From the NCBI RefSeq assembly GCF_000286315.1, contig NZ_ALJG01000347.1:1-34032 (forward strand): a DNA stretch of 34,032 bases, written 5' to 3'. This stretch comes from Paenisporosarcina sp. TG20. Its GTDB lineage: Bacteria; Bacillota; Bacilli; Bacillales_A; Planococcaceae. A model generated the notes under the pieces. It saw nothing but the letters and a program-made list of their open reading frames with translations. It was not told the origin of the DNA and ran no database searches. Positions 23,728 to 31,676 of this stretch are shown piece after piece (the stretch's first letter is position 1; each line of letters begins with the position of its first letter). Made by a program: the position numbers and the translations under genes.

Positions 23728-26124
23728 TTATTTAATATATTCTTTTGCTTGTTCAATCGTAATGCCTTGGTAATAGAACCCAAGAATATTTTCTGCGGTT
23801 ATTCCATCTTTACTACGTGCATAAGCTCCATGTTGACTTAGACCAATGCCATGACCAAAGCCCGTGCCTTTTAACGCGAACTCATTTGTGTCCTCATTTA
23901 TAATAAAGTCTGTACTCATCAATACTGTTCCACCAAATAGACTACGTAATTGTGGACCTGTTAACGTCAAATCTTTTGAGAATTTTTGAAGAGTTCCCCC
24001 GATATAGCTCGATAAACTGTATTTTAAATCCTTAGACACAACTGTTTCACCGCCTAAATAAAATAACGTGTTAGGCTGTTTTACTTGTTCAAGATAACCA
24101 GTCGGTAATCTTTGAGCATCTGGGTGAAGTAGTAAAATGGATGAATTATTTTTTGCTGCTTGAACAGATCCTGCAAGTGCATCAACGAACGAATGTGCAT
24201 TTCCTATAACAAGCGAATCCCCTGGCATTATGAATTTATCATTAATAGCAATACTCGTTTCTACTCGATCAGTTCCGAATGTACGGTTAGTTGCATATCC
24301 TGCAATTTGTAGTTTTTCTTCTACTTCTGTTGAAACGACTCCTGTTCCACCGATAATGTTGACACTATTTTTCCCACTTACTTTCAAGTAATCTGAAGTA
24401 CCCTTAGAAATATTAGATCCACTTTGGATTATGATTGGAATTTGATTTTTTGCTGCATACGGGCTAATTGATAATGCATCTGAAGACTTTTCATCCCCTG
24501 TAGCAAGGAATACCGAATCTGTTGAGCCTCCAACTATTTCAGCAATGGCAAGTGATGTATCTGTTCGTGTATCTCCTGCAACACGGGTCGGATGGTAGCC
24601 CATTATCCTAAGTTCAGATTCAACATTGGATGATATGGCTACTTCCCCACCAAGCAAATAAACTGTTGCGCCAGGTTCTAAAGATTCTTTAAGATACTCT
24701 TTTACAGTAGATGGCAAAGCACTTGTGCGTGTTAACAAGATTGGTGTACCTAGTTTGTAAGCCAATACCGACCCAGCTAGTGCATCTACTGCCAAGTCCC
24801 CTCGTCCTAATACTGCTCTATTTCTTTTACCACTCCAGCCTCTCTTCGCAATTTCAACTGCTGTAGCGTAGCGATCTTCTCCAGCTAGCGTTTCCGATTG
24901 CGCACCAAGATTCATCGAATAATATAAGCTGTTGTCAGGGTTGGTTTTACGAGTAAAATAAGAAAGATTAAACGTAATCTCTTTTACTTTCCCTGTGTTA
25001 GAATATTCAATTGTCTTAATACTATTAATTGAATCTATTTTAATAGATTCAATAGTGGGATCAACTGCGTTTAAGTCTTTTAAAATTCGAGATTTTAGTT
25101 TTAAAAATGCAGTACGACTATTGGTGTGTGGTACAACTGACGCCAATAAACTGTCCTCAGCTTGTGTGTTCCACCAACTTGATGGATTCGTAAAATCTAA
25201 TGTACTTGTGTTAGTTAATTGTTGTTTTTTAAACTGTAACGGTGCAGACCATTTATATGTATCATATTTATCTACTTGTGTTTTATTAAGGTATGGAAGA
25301 TTACTTGACCAATATTGTTGTGGTAATTCAGTTTGTCCACCATTTGAAGCAGAGAAAAAAGCTGTAACAAAACCAGTGGTTCCATTGTCTTTTCGATATG
25401 TCATAATCATTCCTTTAGTTGTTTCAACAGCGGAAGTTGTATATTGGTTATAACTTACATAAGCTGGAGAGATAGAATCCCATACAAAACCTTTGTACAC
25501 TTGGTAATTAATAGTGTCATCAATCACTACTAAACTATTACCATTCATTTTTTCAAACACATATGAGCGAGCAGCGATGGCTTGTGCACGAAGAGCTTCT
25601 TGACCTCCAGTAGATCCCCAACTTGCGGGCATTTCACCAGGTAGTACCCCTTTTATATAATCCTCAAAGCCCAGGTGATTTACTGGTTGTAATTGAAGGG
25701 TATTTGATTGAGTAACTAGCCTAAAAATAATTGTGCCTATATGTGGATATTTACTAGTAGAAATCATATTTTCAAGAAGTACATAATTCTCTTTTTTATA
25801 CTCCCTTGGTTCTAGTGTCGCGGTAGAAAGGTTATCTTTTAGTATCTTTGTTCCTTCCAAAAGTGAAATTTTAGAATTCTGGACTGCTAGTTTATATGTA
25901 GTATCTTTCTTAAGAATTATTGTGGTATCTTCTTTTAAAATCGTGTCACCTTTTGGAATAAATTGATATGTTTTGGAAGGTCCTAATTTATTGATCAATT
26001 TCACTTTCACAATGAAGTTTTCTGTATCAGTGGCCGCATGGACAGGAGGAGAAATGGTGAAAAATAGCAGTATTGTAAATAAAATTGTTATGGGTGAAAA
26101 ATATTGTTTAAGTAATTTAGACAT
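23728..26124 (-). CDS. SpoIID-domain protein interrupted by three CWB2 repeats (LytB-like)
   Basis: SpoIID/LytB proteins act on glycan strands or stimulate amidases. The 798 residues hold a signal peptide (about 1-30), a first SpoIID part (about 145-390) with the catalytic-type motif LPGEMPASW (E164), EALRAQAIAARSY and SASNGGQT, then three CWB2 repeats (about 411-710), then the SpoIID ending (about 716-790) with STDF and GTGFGHGIGLSQHGAYA. The wall-binding module therefore sits inside the SpoIID domain. AAAGGATGG precedes the ATG. It is the first gene of the operon; the amidase it probably assists follows 57 bases later. Confidence 0.9.
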   Translation of the reverse strand: MSKLLKQYFSPITILFTILLFFTISPPVHAATDTENFIVKVKLINKLGPSKTYQFIPKGDTILKEDTTIILKKDTTYKLAVQNSKISLLEGTKILKDNLSTATLEPREYKKENYVLLENMISTSKYPHIGTIIFRLVTQSNTLQLQPVNHLGFEDYIKGVLPGEMPASWGSTGGQEALRAQAIAARSYVFEKMNGNSLVVIDDTINYQVYKGFVWDSISPAYVSYNQYTTSAVETTKGMIMTYRKDNGTTGFVTAFFSASNGGQTELPQQYWSSNLPYLNKTQVDKYDTYKWSAPLQFKKQQLTNTSTLDFTNPSSWWNTQAEDSLLASVVPHTNSRTAFLKLKSRILKDLNAVDPTIESIKIDSINSIKTIEYSNTGKVKEITFNLSYFTRKTNPDNSLYYSMNLGAQSETLAGEDRYATAVEIAKRGWSGKRNRAVLGRGDLAVDALAGSVLAYKLGTPILLTRTSALPSTVKEYLKESLEPGATVYLLGGEVAISSNVESELRIMGYHPTRVAGDTRTDTSLAIAEIVGGSTDSVFLATGDEKSSDALSISPYAAKNQIPIIIQSGSNISKGTSDYLKVSGKNSVNIIGGTGVVSTEVEEKLQIAGYATNRTFGTDRVETSIAINDKFIMPGDSLVIGNAHSFVDALAGSVQAAKNNSSILLLHPDAQRLPTGYLEQVKQPNTLFYLGGETVVSKDLKYSLSSYIGGTLQKFSKDLTLTGPQLRSLFGGTVLMSTDFIINEDTNEFALKGTGFGHGIGLSQHGAYARSKDGITAENILGFYYQGITIEQAKEYIK

Positions 26125-26237
26125 TTTTCGCCATCCTTTGTTTTTCTACATTATAGTAGATAATGATTCATCATTCTATCAATTTTTAGAAAATGATTCG
26201 ATGTACCTTACTTTTTAATATATTCGGGAATATAAAT

Positions 26238-26275
26238 ACCCTCTTATCTATCGTAAGTACGATAGATAAGAGGGT
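26238..26275. repeat. Perfect 18-bp inverted repeat before the SpoIID/CWB2 operon
   Basis: ACCCTCTTATCTATCGTA (26238-26255) is exactly inverted at 26258-26275 around AG. No T run follows on either strand. It lies about 80 bases upstream of the putative -10 of the autolysin operon. Confidence 0.85.
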
Positions 26276-26560
26276 TACTCTAAAACGATTGAGATAACAA
26301 ATCTTATAACTGGTTTTTCTCTATTAAAGATCTTTTTAGTTTTAGTGGTCTATTAGAAATAGTTTTCACTCCAGTCAGGGCTACAGGAGAAAATTACTAT
26401 TGCATTCTTTTATTTTTCTACATCAATATTATTCCGCACTTCTGTCGCCTTGTAGAATTTCAGATTAATTTATCACCTCAGTTATTACTCAGTTTGGAAA
26501 TTTGATTTGAAGATTCAATAGAGATCACAAAGGAAGGCTGTGCTTATTGTCTGTAAACAC

Positions 26561-26595
26561 AAAAAAAGCTTTCTAAATATTAATTTAGAAAGCTT
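26561..26595 (-). terminator. Terminator of the CWB2-NlpC/P60 gene
   Basis: AAGCTTTCTAAAT (26566-26578) pairs exactly with ATTTAGAAAGCTT (26583-26595); seven T follow on the minus strand. Confidence 0.9.
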
Positions 26596-26610
26596 GTCTA
26601 CTATTTTTTC

Positions 26611-27963
26611 TTATTTTAGACGGTTATAACTTGTAAAGTATTTGCCCCAATAATAAGGATCATTTACTTTGTCAATTTGAACTCCACCATTTGCAGAATG
26701 GATAAATGAACCATTACCAATATAGATTCCCATATGAGAGATACCTGCTTTGTAAGTGCCTGAGAAAAATACTAAATCTCCTGGTTGTGGAGAAGAAATT
26801 CGAGTACTCATGTTGTAATAACCACTTGTATTTGTCCGAGATAGATCAATGCCCGCTTTATTGTGTACATAATACATAAAGCCTGAACAGTCAAAGCCTG
26901 AAGGTGTGATACCACCCCATACATATGGTGTTCCTAAATATTGTTTAGCTACTGAAACCAACTTGTCTCCGCTACTAATTGGTGTTGGTGTTGGTGTTGG
27001 TGAAGTAACTACTTGAACAACTGGTTTTTCAGCACCCAGTGCATATTTTGAGACTGCACTTTCGCCACCAACTACTTTTAGTGTATCAACATTCTTGTTA
27101 TTTATAATATCTTTTGTTTCTGCTGGTAATCTGTCTTTTGCTACTAATAGAACAGGTACTCCTAGTTTTGCTGCATACACTGAACTTGCTAATGCATCAG
27201 GAAAGCTTACACCAGATGCAACTAATGGTTTTGCTACAGTAGCTGGGTAAAATTTATTAACAATAGCTTTCATGGTTGCATATCGGTCAGCCCCAGCAAT
27301 ACGAGTTGCACTTAATTCATTCATTACAGAGTTACTTACTGCATTTTCTCCACCGATAACTGTATAGTTCGAGTATTTTGTTTTATCAAAACTTACTTTT
27401 GATTTTTCTGTCAATAATATCGGAATACCATTTTGTGCTGCATATGAAGCAATAGCAAGGCTATCGGGAAAAGATTCTCCACTAACAACCACCGCTTTTG
27501 TACCGCCTACTTGTTTAGCAATTTCTTCAGCTGTTTCGTAACGAGTTGTCCCTTTAATACGTTCCACTGTTGAAGATACTGATTTCAATTTAGTTTCTAC
27601 AGCTGTTGTGACTGTCCCACCTAATATAATAACTTTTGTTGCACCTAGTCGTTTTATTTCTGCTAGTACTGTTGCATCTACGCTTGAATTTTTAACTAAT
27701 AGGATAGGTGCATCTAGTTTCTTAGCAAGTGGTGCACCTGCTAAAGCATCTGGGAAGTTTTCTCCAGAAGCAATAATAACAGTCCCACTGCCATTTGCCC
27801 AACCTGCTTTCGAAACTTGAATAGCTGTAAGATAACGACTTTCGCCTTCTATACGTGTAAAATCTCTAATTGTATCGTCATTGGCTTCTGCTTGAGAGTT
27901 TGCTGCTACGAATGTGAGAGTTGTTGCTAATATCATTGAACCTAGAATTTTCCGGATTTTCAT
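26611..27963 (-). CDS. Wall hydrolase: three CWB2 repeats plus NlpC/P60 endopeptidase
   Basis: This secreted enzyme probably cleaves the D-Glu to diamino-acid bond of stem peptides, as NlpC/P60 enzymes do. The 450 residues show a signal peptide (cleavage near A25), three CWB2 repeats (about 33-310) with the usual RYxTA, FPDALA and GGexAVS motifs, a Pro-Thr linker (about 320-330), and an NlpC/P60 domain (about 333-450) with catalytic C359 (FDCSGF), H410 (ISHMGIY) and H422. AAGGAG lies 11 bases before the ATG. It is a single gene with its own terminator and a WalR-type promoter, like B. subtilis D,L-endopeptidases such as LytE and CwlO. Confidence 0.93.
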   Translation of the reverse strand: MKIRKILGSMILATTLTFVAANSQAEANDDTIRDFTRIEGESRYLTAIQVSKAGWANGSGTVIIASGENFPDALAGAPLAKKLDAPILLVKNSSVDATVLAEIKRLGATKVIILGGTVTTAVETKLKSVSSTVERIKGTTRYETAEEIAKQVGGTKAVVVSGESFPDSLAIASYAAQNGIPILLTEKSKVSFDKTKYSNYTVIGGENAVSNSVMNELSATRIAGADRYATMKAIVNKFYPATVAKPLVASGVSFPDALASSVYAAKLGVPVLLVAKDRLPAETKDIINNKNVDTLKVVGGESAVSKYALGAEKPVVQVVTSPTPTPTPISSGDKLVSVAKQYLGTPYVWGGITPSGFDCSGFMYYVHNKAGIDLSRTNTSGYYNMSTRISSPQPGDLVFFSGTYKAGISHMGIYIGNGSFIHSANGGVQIDKVNDPYYWGKYFTSYNRLK

Positions 27964-28012
27964 AATTGGCGTTAAACTCCTTTTTTATATCATTATTGAC
28001 TAACTAGTATTG

Positions 28013-28057
28013 ATTCTATCACTCATAATGTTATATAAACATTACAATTGCGTTACA
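28013..28057 (-). promoter_or_regulatory. WalR-type box and -10 of the CWB2-NlpC/P60 gene
   Basis: Minus-strand TGTAAC-GCAAT-TGTAAT (28057-28041) fits TGTWAH-N5-TGTWAH exactly. A -10 TAGAAT lies at 28018-28013, 22 bases beyond, the same distance as at ftsE. A third half-site TGTTAC (28067-28062) lies four bases further upstream. Confidence 0.78.
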
Positions 28058-28077
28058 TTAAGTAACAATTGTGTATC

Positions 28078-28114
28078 AAAAAAGTCGAAGTGCAATTTGC
28101 ACTTCGACTTTTTT
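28078..28114. terminator. Bidirectional terminator below the GT4 gene
   Basis: GTCGAAGTGCAA (28084-28095) and its exact inverse (28097-28108) flank one base, with A and T runs on either side. It ends transcripts from the sugar-polymer genes and insulates the WalR-type promoter. Confidence 0.88.
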
Positions 28115-28296
28115 GATAGTTTTGGGGTCTCTTTTAGCGAAAATAATTCATAATTGTTAATCACTTTTACTGAAACACCTACCAAATGCACTGTCCGAAT
28201 ACATTTCAGATGTAAATCATAATCAAAAAGAACAAAAAGAAGAATTTAAACCTAGTACTAATATGAATTCTATAAACAATAAGTGATAAGTGCTTA

Positions 28297-29418
28297 CTAA
28301 CTATTATTATCTTCAATCAAGACTTCATAAGATTGATAAAGAGAATTTTGCAATTGAACATTTGAGAAATTTCCTTTCGCGTGATCATTGAGCAAATTCC
28401 CCATTCGTTGTAATGTTTGATTTTTTTTGGCAACGATAGCTTCTTGTAAGGCCTCCATTAAGTCGTCTACACTCTTTGGCTGAACAATCCATCCAAGCTC
28501 ATTACTGATGATTAAATCCCCAACACCTCCCACATCCGTAGTAATGATAGGTGTATGGGCATTAGCAGATTCTAATAAAACCAGAGGAAAACTTTCACTA
28601 TACGAAGTGAGCATAGAAATATCAGCTAATTCTAAAAGCTGAGCAATATCTTTGCGGAATCCTAATAATTTTACTTGATTTGAAAGTTTTCTTTGTTTGA
28701 TAATTGCTTCAATCGAACTACGTTCAGGACCTTCACCAACCACCAATAATTTAAAGTTACTAAGTGGTTGTAATTTCTCAACCGCTTCAAGTAAGACTGA
28801 ATGTCCTTTTACGGGATGCAACCGTGCAATATGAACAGCAACGAAGTCTTTATCACTAATATTATAATTTGCTTTAAGATTGATTAAATCTCTTTCATTA
28901 TTTTCATCTTTAAAATCAATTCCATTAAATATGGTGGAAATTTTCTTCTCTTCTACTCCATACTTTATCAACATTTCTTTAAATCTAGTTGATACGGCAA
29001 AAATATGATTTGCTTTTTTAATAGCTCTCAGGTTTAAGTGCTCAAAAATTATAGCTAATGGTTTTGGTTGATGTAAAAAGTCCAGTTTTGGATCACTATG
29101 TACAGTAATTACCCAAGGGATATTAAGTTGAGAAGAAATGTTGTTCATAATAAAATTCGCACGGGGGCCGTGTGAATGAACAATTTGAATTCCCTCTTGT
29201 CTTATATGATCACTAACTTTTTTATTTACAGTACGATCTCTTCTCCCCTGTTGTTGAAAAACCGTTACTTTAATCCCTTTTTCTCTTGCTTCTTGTGCAA
29301 ATTCACCTTCTGTCAAAAGTAAAAGTTCTGCTTCATATGGTGCATCTTTAAAAAGTTGAATTAGGTGTTTTTTAGAACCACCCGTTTCTCCTCCACTAAT
29401 GATATGTAGAATCTTCAT
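28297..29418 (-). CDS. Glycosyltransferase family 4 (GT-B fold)
   Basis: This cytoplasmic, probably membrane-associated enzyme adds a sugar to a surface polymer; donor and acceptor cannot be read from the sequence. The 373 residues show an N-terminal Rossmann half with GGSKKHL (about 12-18) and HSHGPRAN, and a C-terminal donor half with IARLHPVKGH, VGEGPER, LGFRKDI and the family motif SESFPLVLLESANA, followed by TDVGGVGD. GGAGGG lies six bases before the ATG. It follows the GT26 gene by 27 bases, so the two are cotranscribed and likely act in sequence. Confidence 0.88.
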   Translation of the reverse strand: MKILHIISGGETGGSKKHLIQLFKDAPYEAELLLLTEGEFAQEAREKGIKVTVFQQQGRRDRTVNKKVSDHIRQEGIQIVHSHGPRANFIMNNISSQLNIPWVITVHSDPKLDFLHQPKPLAIIFEHLNLRAIKKANHIFAVSTRFKEMLIKYGVEEKKISTIFNGIDFKDENNERDLINLKANYNISDKDFVAVHIARLHPVKGHSVLLEAVEKLQPLSNFKLLVVGEGPERSSIEAIIKQRKLSNQVKLLGFRKDIAQLLELADISMLTSYSESFPLVLLESANAHTPIITTDVGGVGDLIISNELGWIVQPKSVDDLMEALQEAIVAKKNQTLQRMGNLLNDHAKGNFSNVQLQNSLYQSYEVLIEDNNS

Positions 29419-29445
29419 CCATTTCCCTCCAATAAACCGTGTTGT

Positions 29446-30162
29446 TTAGCGGTTACGTTTACTAACTACTTTTGCTAAGAACATGGGCAAAGCTATCTGA
29501 CGTTTAATTCGAGAAGGCTGTTTTATTAAACGGTACAACCATTCAGTACCAGTCTTTTGGAATAATTCAGGTGCAAGTTTTACATGTCCGCTATATACAT
29601 CAAAACTTCCGCCAACTCCTTGGAATACATTTACATTAAGTTGTTCCATATTGTTTTTTATGAAAAATTCTTGTTTAGGACTTCCTAGTGCTACAAACAG
29701 AATTTGCGGCTCTGCTTTGTTTATTGTAGTAATAATCTCCTGGGTGTCTTGAACATAACCATCCAATGTTCCAGATACAATCAATTTAGGGAATCTTTCT
29801 TGAATTGTACGAGCAGCTTGTTGAACGATTTCAGGTTTTGCACCATACATGAAAATTTTCCACTCATTTTTATTTGCCAAAGCTAATAAATTTCCCATCA
29901 TACCAATGCCGGTTACTCGTCCACGGATTTTACCACCACTTAGTTTTGAAGCAATCGACACACCAATCCCATCCGGAATTTGATAAGTCGACTCGTTTAA
30001 TAATTCACGAAGATTGGTGTCCTTTTCCGCCATCATAATTTTCTCTGGATTAATTGCTACAATGCGCACTTTTCGAGATTGCTTAATATCTTCTTCAATG
30101 TTATTTATTAATTGTTGTTCGTTTAATGTAGTTACGTCGACACCCATTATATTTTCTTTCAC
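29446..30162 (-). CDS. WecG/TagA/CpsF-family glycosyltransferase (GT26)
   Basis: This family adds N-acetylmannosamine (TagA) or ManNAc-uronic acid (WecG) to undecaprenyl-pyrophosphate-GlcNAc, the product of TagO. About 238 residues show VAINPEKIMMA, the IPDGIGV motif with catalytic-type D64, GSPKQEFF, and the C-terminal basic tail EWLYRLIKQPSRIKRQ that docks TagA at the membrane. I chose the GTG at 30162, seven bases after GGAGGG; the longer frame from 30195 would run into a terminator hairpin. Upstream wecC makes the WecG donor, so WecG-like activity is plausible, but TagA activity is not excluded. Confidence 0.88.
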   Translation of the reverse strand: MKENIMGVDVTTLNEQQLINNIEEDIKQSRKVRIVAINPEKIMMAEKDTNLRELLNESTYQIPDGIGVSIASKLSGGKIRGRVTGIGMMGNLLALANKNEWKIFMYGAKPEIVQQAARTIQERFPKLIVSGTLDGYVQDTQEIITTINKAEPQILFVALGSPKQEFFIKNNMEQLNVNVFQGVGGSFDVYSGHVKLAPELFQKTGTEWLYRLIKQPSRIKRQIALPMFLAKVVSKRNR

Positions 30163-30178
30163 AATCTTTCCCTCCAAA

Positions 30179-30215
30179 AGAAAAAGACATTCCAACAGGG
30201 GAAATGTCTTTTTTT
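30179..30215. terminator. Terminator-like hairpin between wecC and the GT26 gene
   Basis: AAAGACAT pairs with ATGTCTTT, with an inner CC/GG pair. T runs follow on both strands (TTTTTCTTTT on the minus strand). It ends only about six bases before the GT26 ribosome-binding site. Confidence 0.75.
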
Positions 30216-30220
30216 ATTTT

Positions 30221-31504
30221 TTAACCGATTGGATTACCTTTACCATCACCAAGTTTATATACCTTAAATCCTGCTAACTCCCACTCTTCACGATTAATCA
30301 CATTTTTTGTATCTAGCACGATGGGATTGCTCATTAACGGAACCAGATTAAATGGATTTAAATTTTTGAAATAAGCATGATCAGTCAAGATGACCAATGA
30401 GTCTGCACGTGTAATCGCTTCTTCAAATGATTGTGTCTGAGAAGGAACCGTATTTTCTTTAACATGAGGATCAAATGATACTAAATCAACGTCTTCACGG
30501 GATAATTGCTTAACAATTTCCATTGAGGGACTTTCACGTACGTCATCAATATTGGCTTTAAACGTTAAGCCAAATACCGCAACACGTGCATTGTTAATGT
30601 CATTCGATTTTAAAATTTCAAGTGTTTTATCAACTGTAAAGCTTGGCATCCCATCATTAGTCAAACGAGATAAGTGAATAATCTTAGCTAATTCACTTTG
30701 TTTTTCCACTAAGAACCATGGATCAACTGCAATACAGTGACCTCCAACCCCTGGACCAGGATAATGGATATTCACTCGTGGATGATGATTCGCAAGAGAA
30801 ATGGCTTCCCATGCATTTACACCAAGATTTTCACTTATTTTCGCAATTTCATTTGCAAAAGCAATGTTAACATCTCTAAAAGTGTTTTCAATTACCTTTA
30901 CCATTTCAGCAGTTGTTACATCCGTAATATGAAATTCACCTTTAACGAAACTTAAGTAAAATTCTTTTGTACGCTCTGCTGATTCTCTATTTATACCACC
31001 AATAACACGACTATTATTCACTAATTCATCAAAAACCTTACCTGGAATAACTCGTTCAGGTGAATGAGAAATAAATAATTCTGTACCAAATTCCAAATTG
31101 GCCTGTTCTAAGATTGGCATCATTACGTCCATAACTGTTCGTGGAGGAACTGTCGATTCAAGAACGACTACATCACCTTTTTTTAAGAAGGGAACAATTG
31201 AAGCTGTAGCTGATTCTATATATTTCATATCAGCAGTTTTCTCCGCAGTGATTGGCGATGGAACAGCTACAATAAACAAGTCAGCTTCTTCAGGTGTAGT
31301 TGAAACTGTAAACGTCCCTTGCACTAGGGCTTTATTTAAATAGTCTTGAAGTCCTGGTTCTTCTATATGAACTTGTCCTTTTGATAATAAGTTTATGGCA
31401 CGCTCACTTACATCAACTCCTAATACTTGATAGCCGTGATTCGCAAACATTACCGCAGTAGGTAATCCAATATATCCAAGACCGACCACACATATTTTTT
31501 TCAT
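30221..31504 (-). CDS. wecC: UDP-N-acetyl-D-mannosamine dehydrogenase (WecC type)
   Basis: The enzyme oxidises UDP-ManNAc twice with NAD to UDP-ManNAc-uronic acid, a sugar of acidic surface polymers. The 427 residues show an N-terminal NAD fold (VGLGYIG, G8/G10/G13), the central helix with VKVIENTFRDVNIAFANE, and the catalytic motif PGVGGHCIAVDPWF with C257. The segment ANHHPRVNI before it is typical of WecC rather than of UDP-glucose dehydrogenases. I chose the ATG at 31504 with GAGG nine bases upstream; the longer frame from 31591 crosses the putative -10 (TATAAT, 31558-31553). Confidence 0.9.
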   Translation of the reverse strand: MKKICVVGLGYIGLPTAVMFANHGYQVLGVDVSERAINLLSKGQVHIEEPGLQDYLNKALVQGTFTVSTTPEEADLFIVAVPSPITAEKTADMKYIESATASIVPFLKKGDVVVLESTVPPRTVMDVMMPILEQANLEFGTELFISHSPERVIPGKVFDELVNNSRVIGGINRESAERTKEFYLSFVKGEFHITDVTTAEMVKVIENTFRDVNIAFANEIAKISENLGVNAWEAISLANHHPRVNIHYPGPGVGGHCIAVDPWFLVEKQSELAKIIHLSRLTNDGMPSFTVDKTLEILKSNDINNARVAVFGLTFKANIDDVRESPSMEIVKQLSREDVDLVSFDPHVKENTVPSQTQSFEEAITRADSLVILTDHAYFKNLNPFNLVPLMSNPIVLDTKNVINREEWELAGFKVYKLGDGKGNPIG

Positions 31505-31574
31505 TAATTTTCGCCTCGATTTTATATTACATAATTGGTACTTAACTTTAATATTATATCTAAAATCCTTATAA

Positions 31575-31626
31575 AAAGACAGCATAAGCACTAAGAATAA
31601 AGTCTAATGTGAATTATGATGTCTTT
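31575..31626 (-). terminator. Probable terminator of the LTA-synthase-type gene
   Basis: On the minus strand AAAGACATCATAA pairs with TTATGCTGTCTTT (one mismatch) around a 26-base loop, then TTATAAGG. The long loop makes this less sure. Confidence 0.5.
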
Positions 31627-31676
31627 CCCAGTTCAATTACACTATATACAATTAATATTACCGATTTAATCTAATC

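Larger units (their letters stand above)
26125..26610. other. Gap between the NlpC/P60 gene and the SpoIID/CWB2 operon
   Basis: It holds a possible -10 (TATAAT at 26155-26150, minus) with a poor -35, an AATGAT-GA-ATCATT palindrome overlapping that promoter, the 18-bp inverted repeat at 26238-26275 and the NlpC terminator. From 26276 to 26560 I see nothing recognisable. Confidence 0.55.
27964..28296. other. Gap upstream of the CWB2-NlpC/P60 gene
   Basis: It holds the leader and promoter of that gene, a WalR-type box, a bidirectional terminator (28084-28108) and about 180 bases of AT-rich DNA after the glycosyltransferase stop with no visible feature. Confidence 0.6.

Noticed and set aside
26155-26180. 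Fur-box-like palindrome (AATGAT-GA-ATCATT) at the autolysin promoter
   Set aside because: One half fits the Fur consensus well, but the other is out of register by a base and no iron gene is near. I do not call it.
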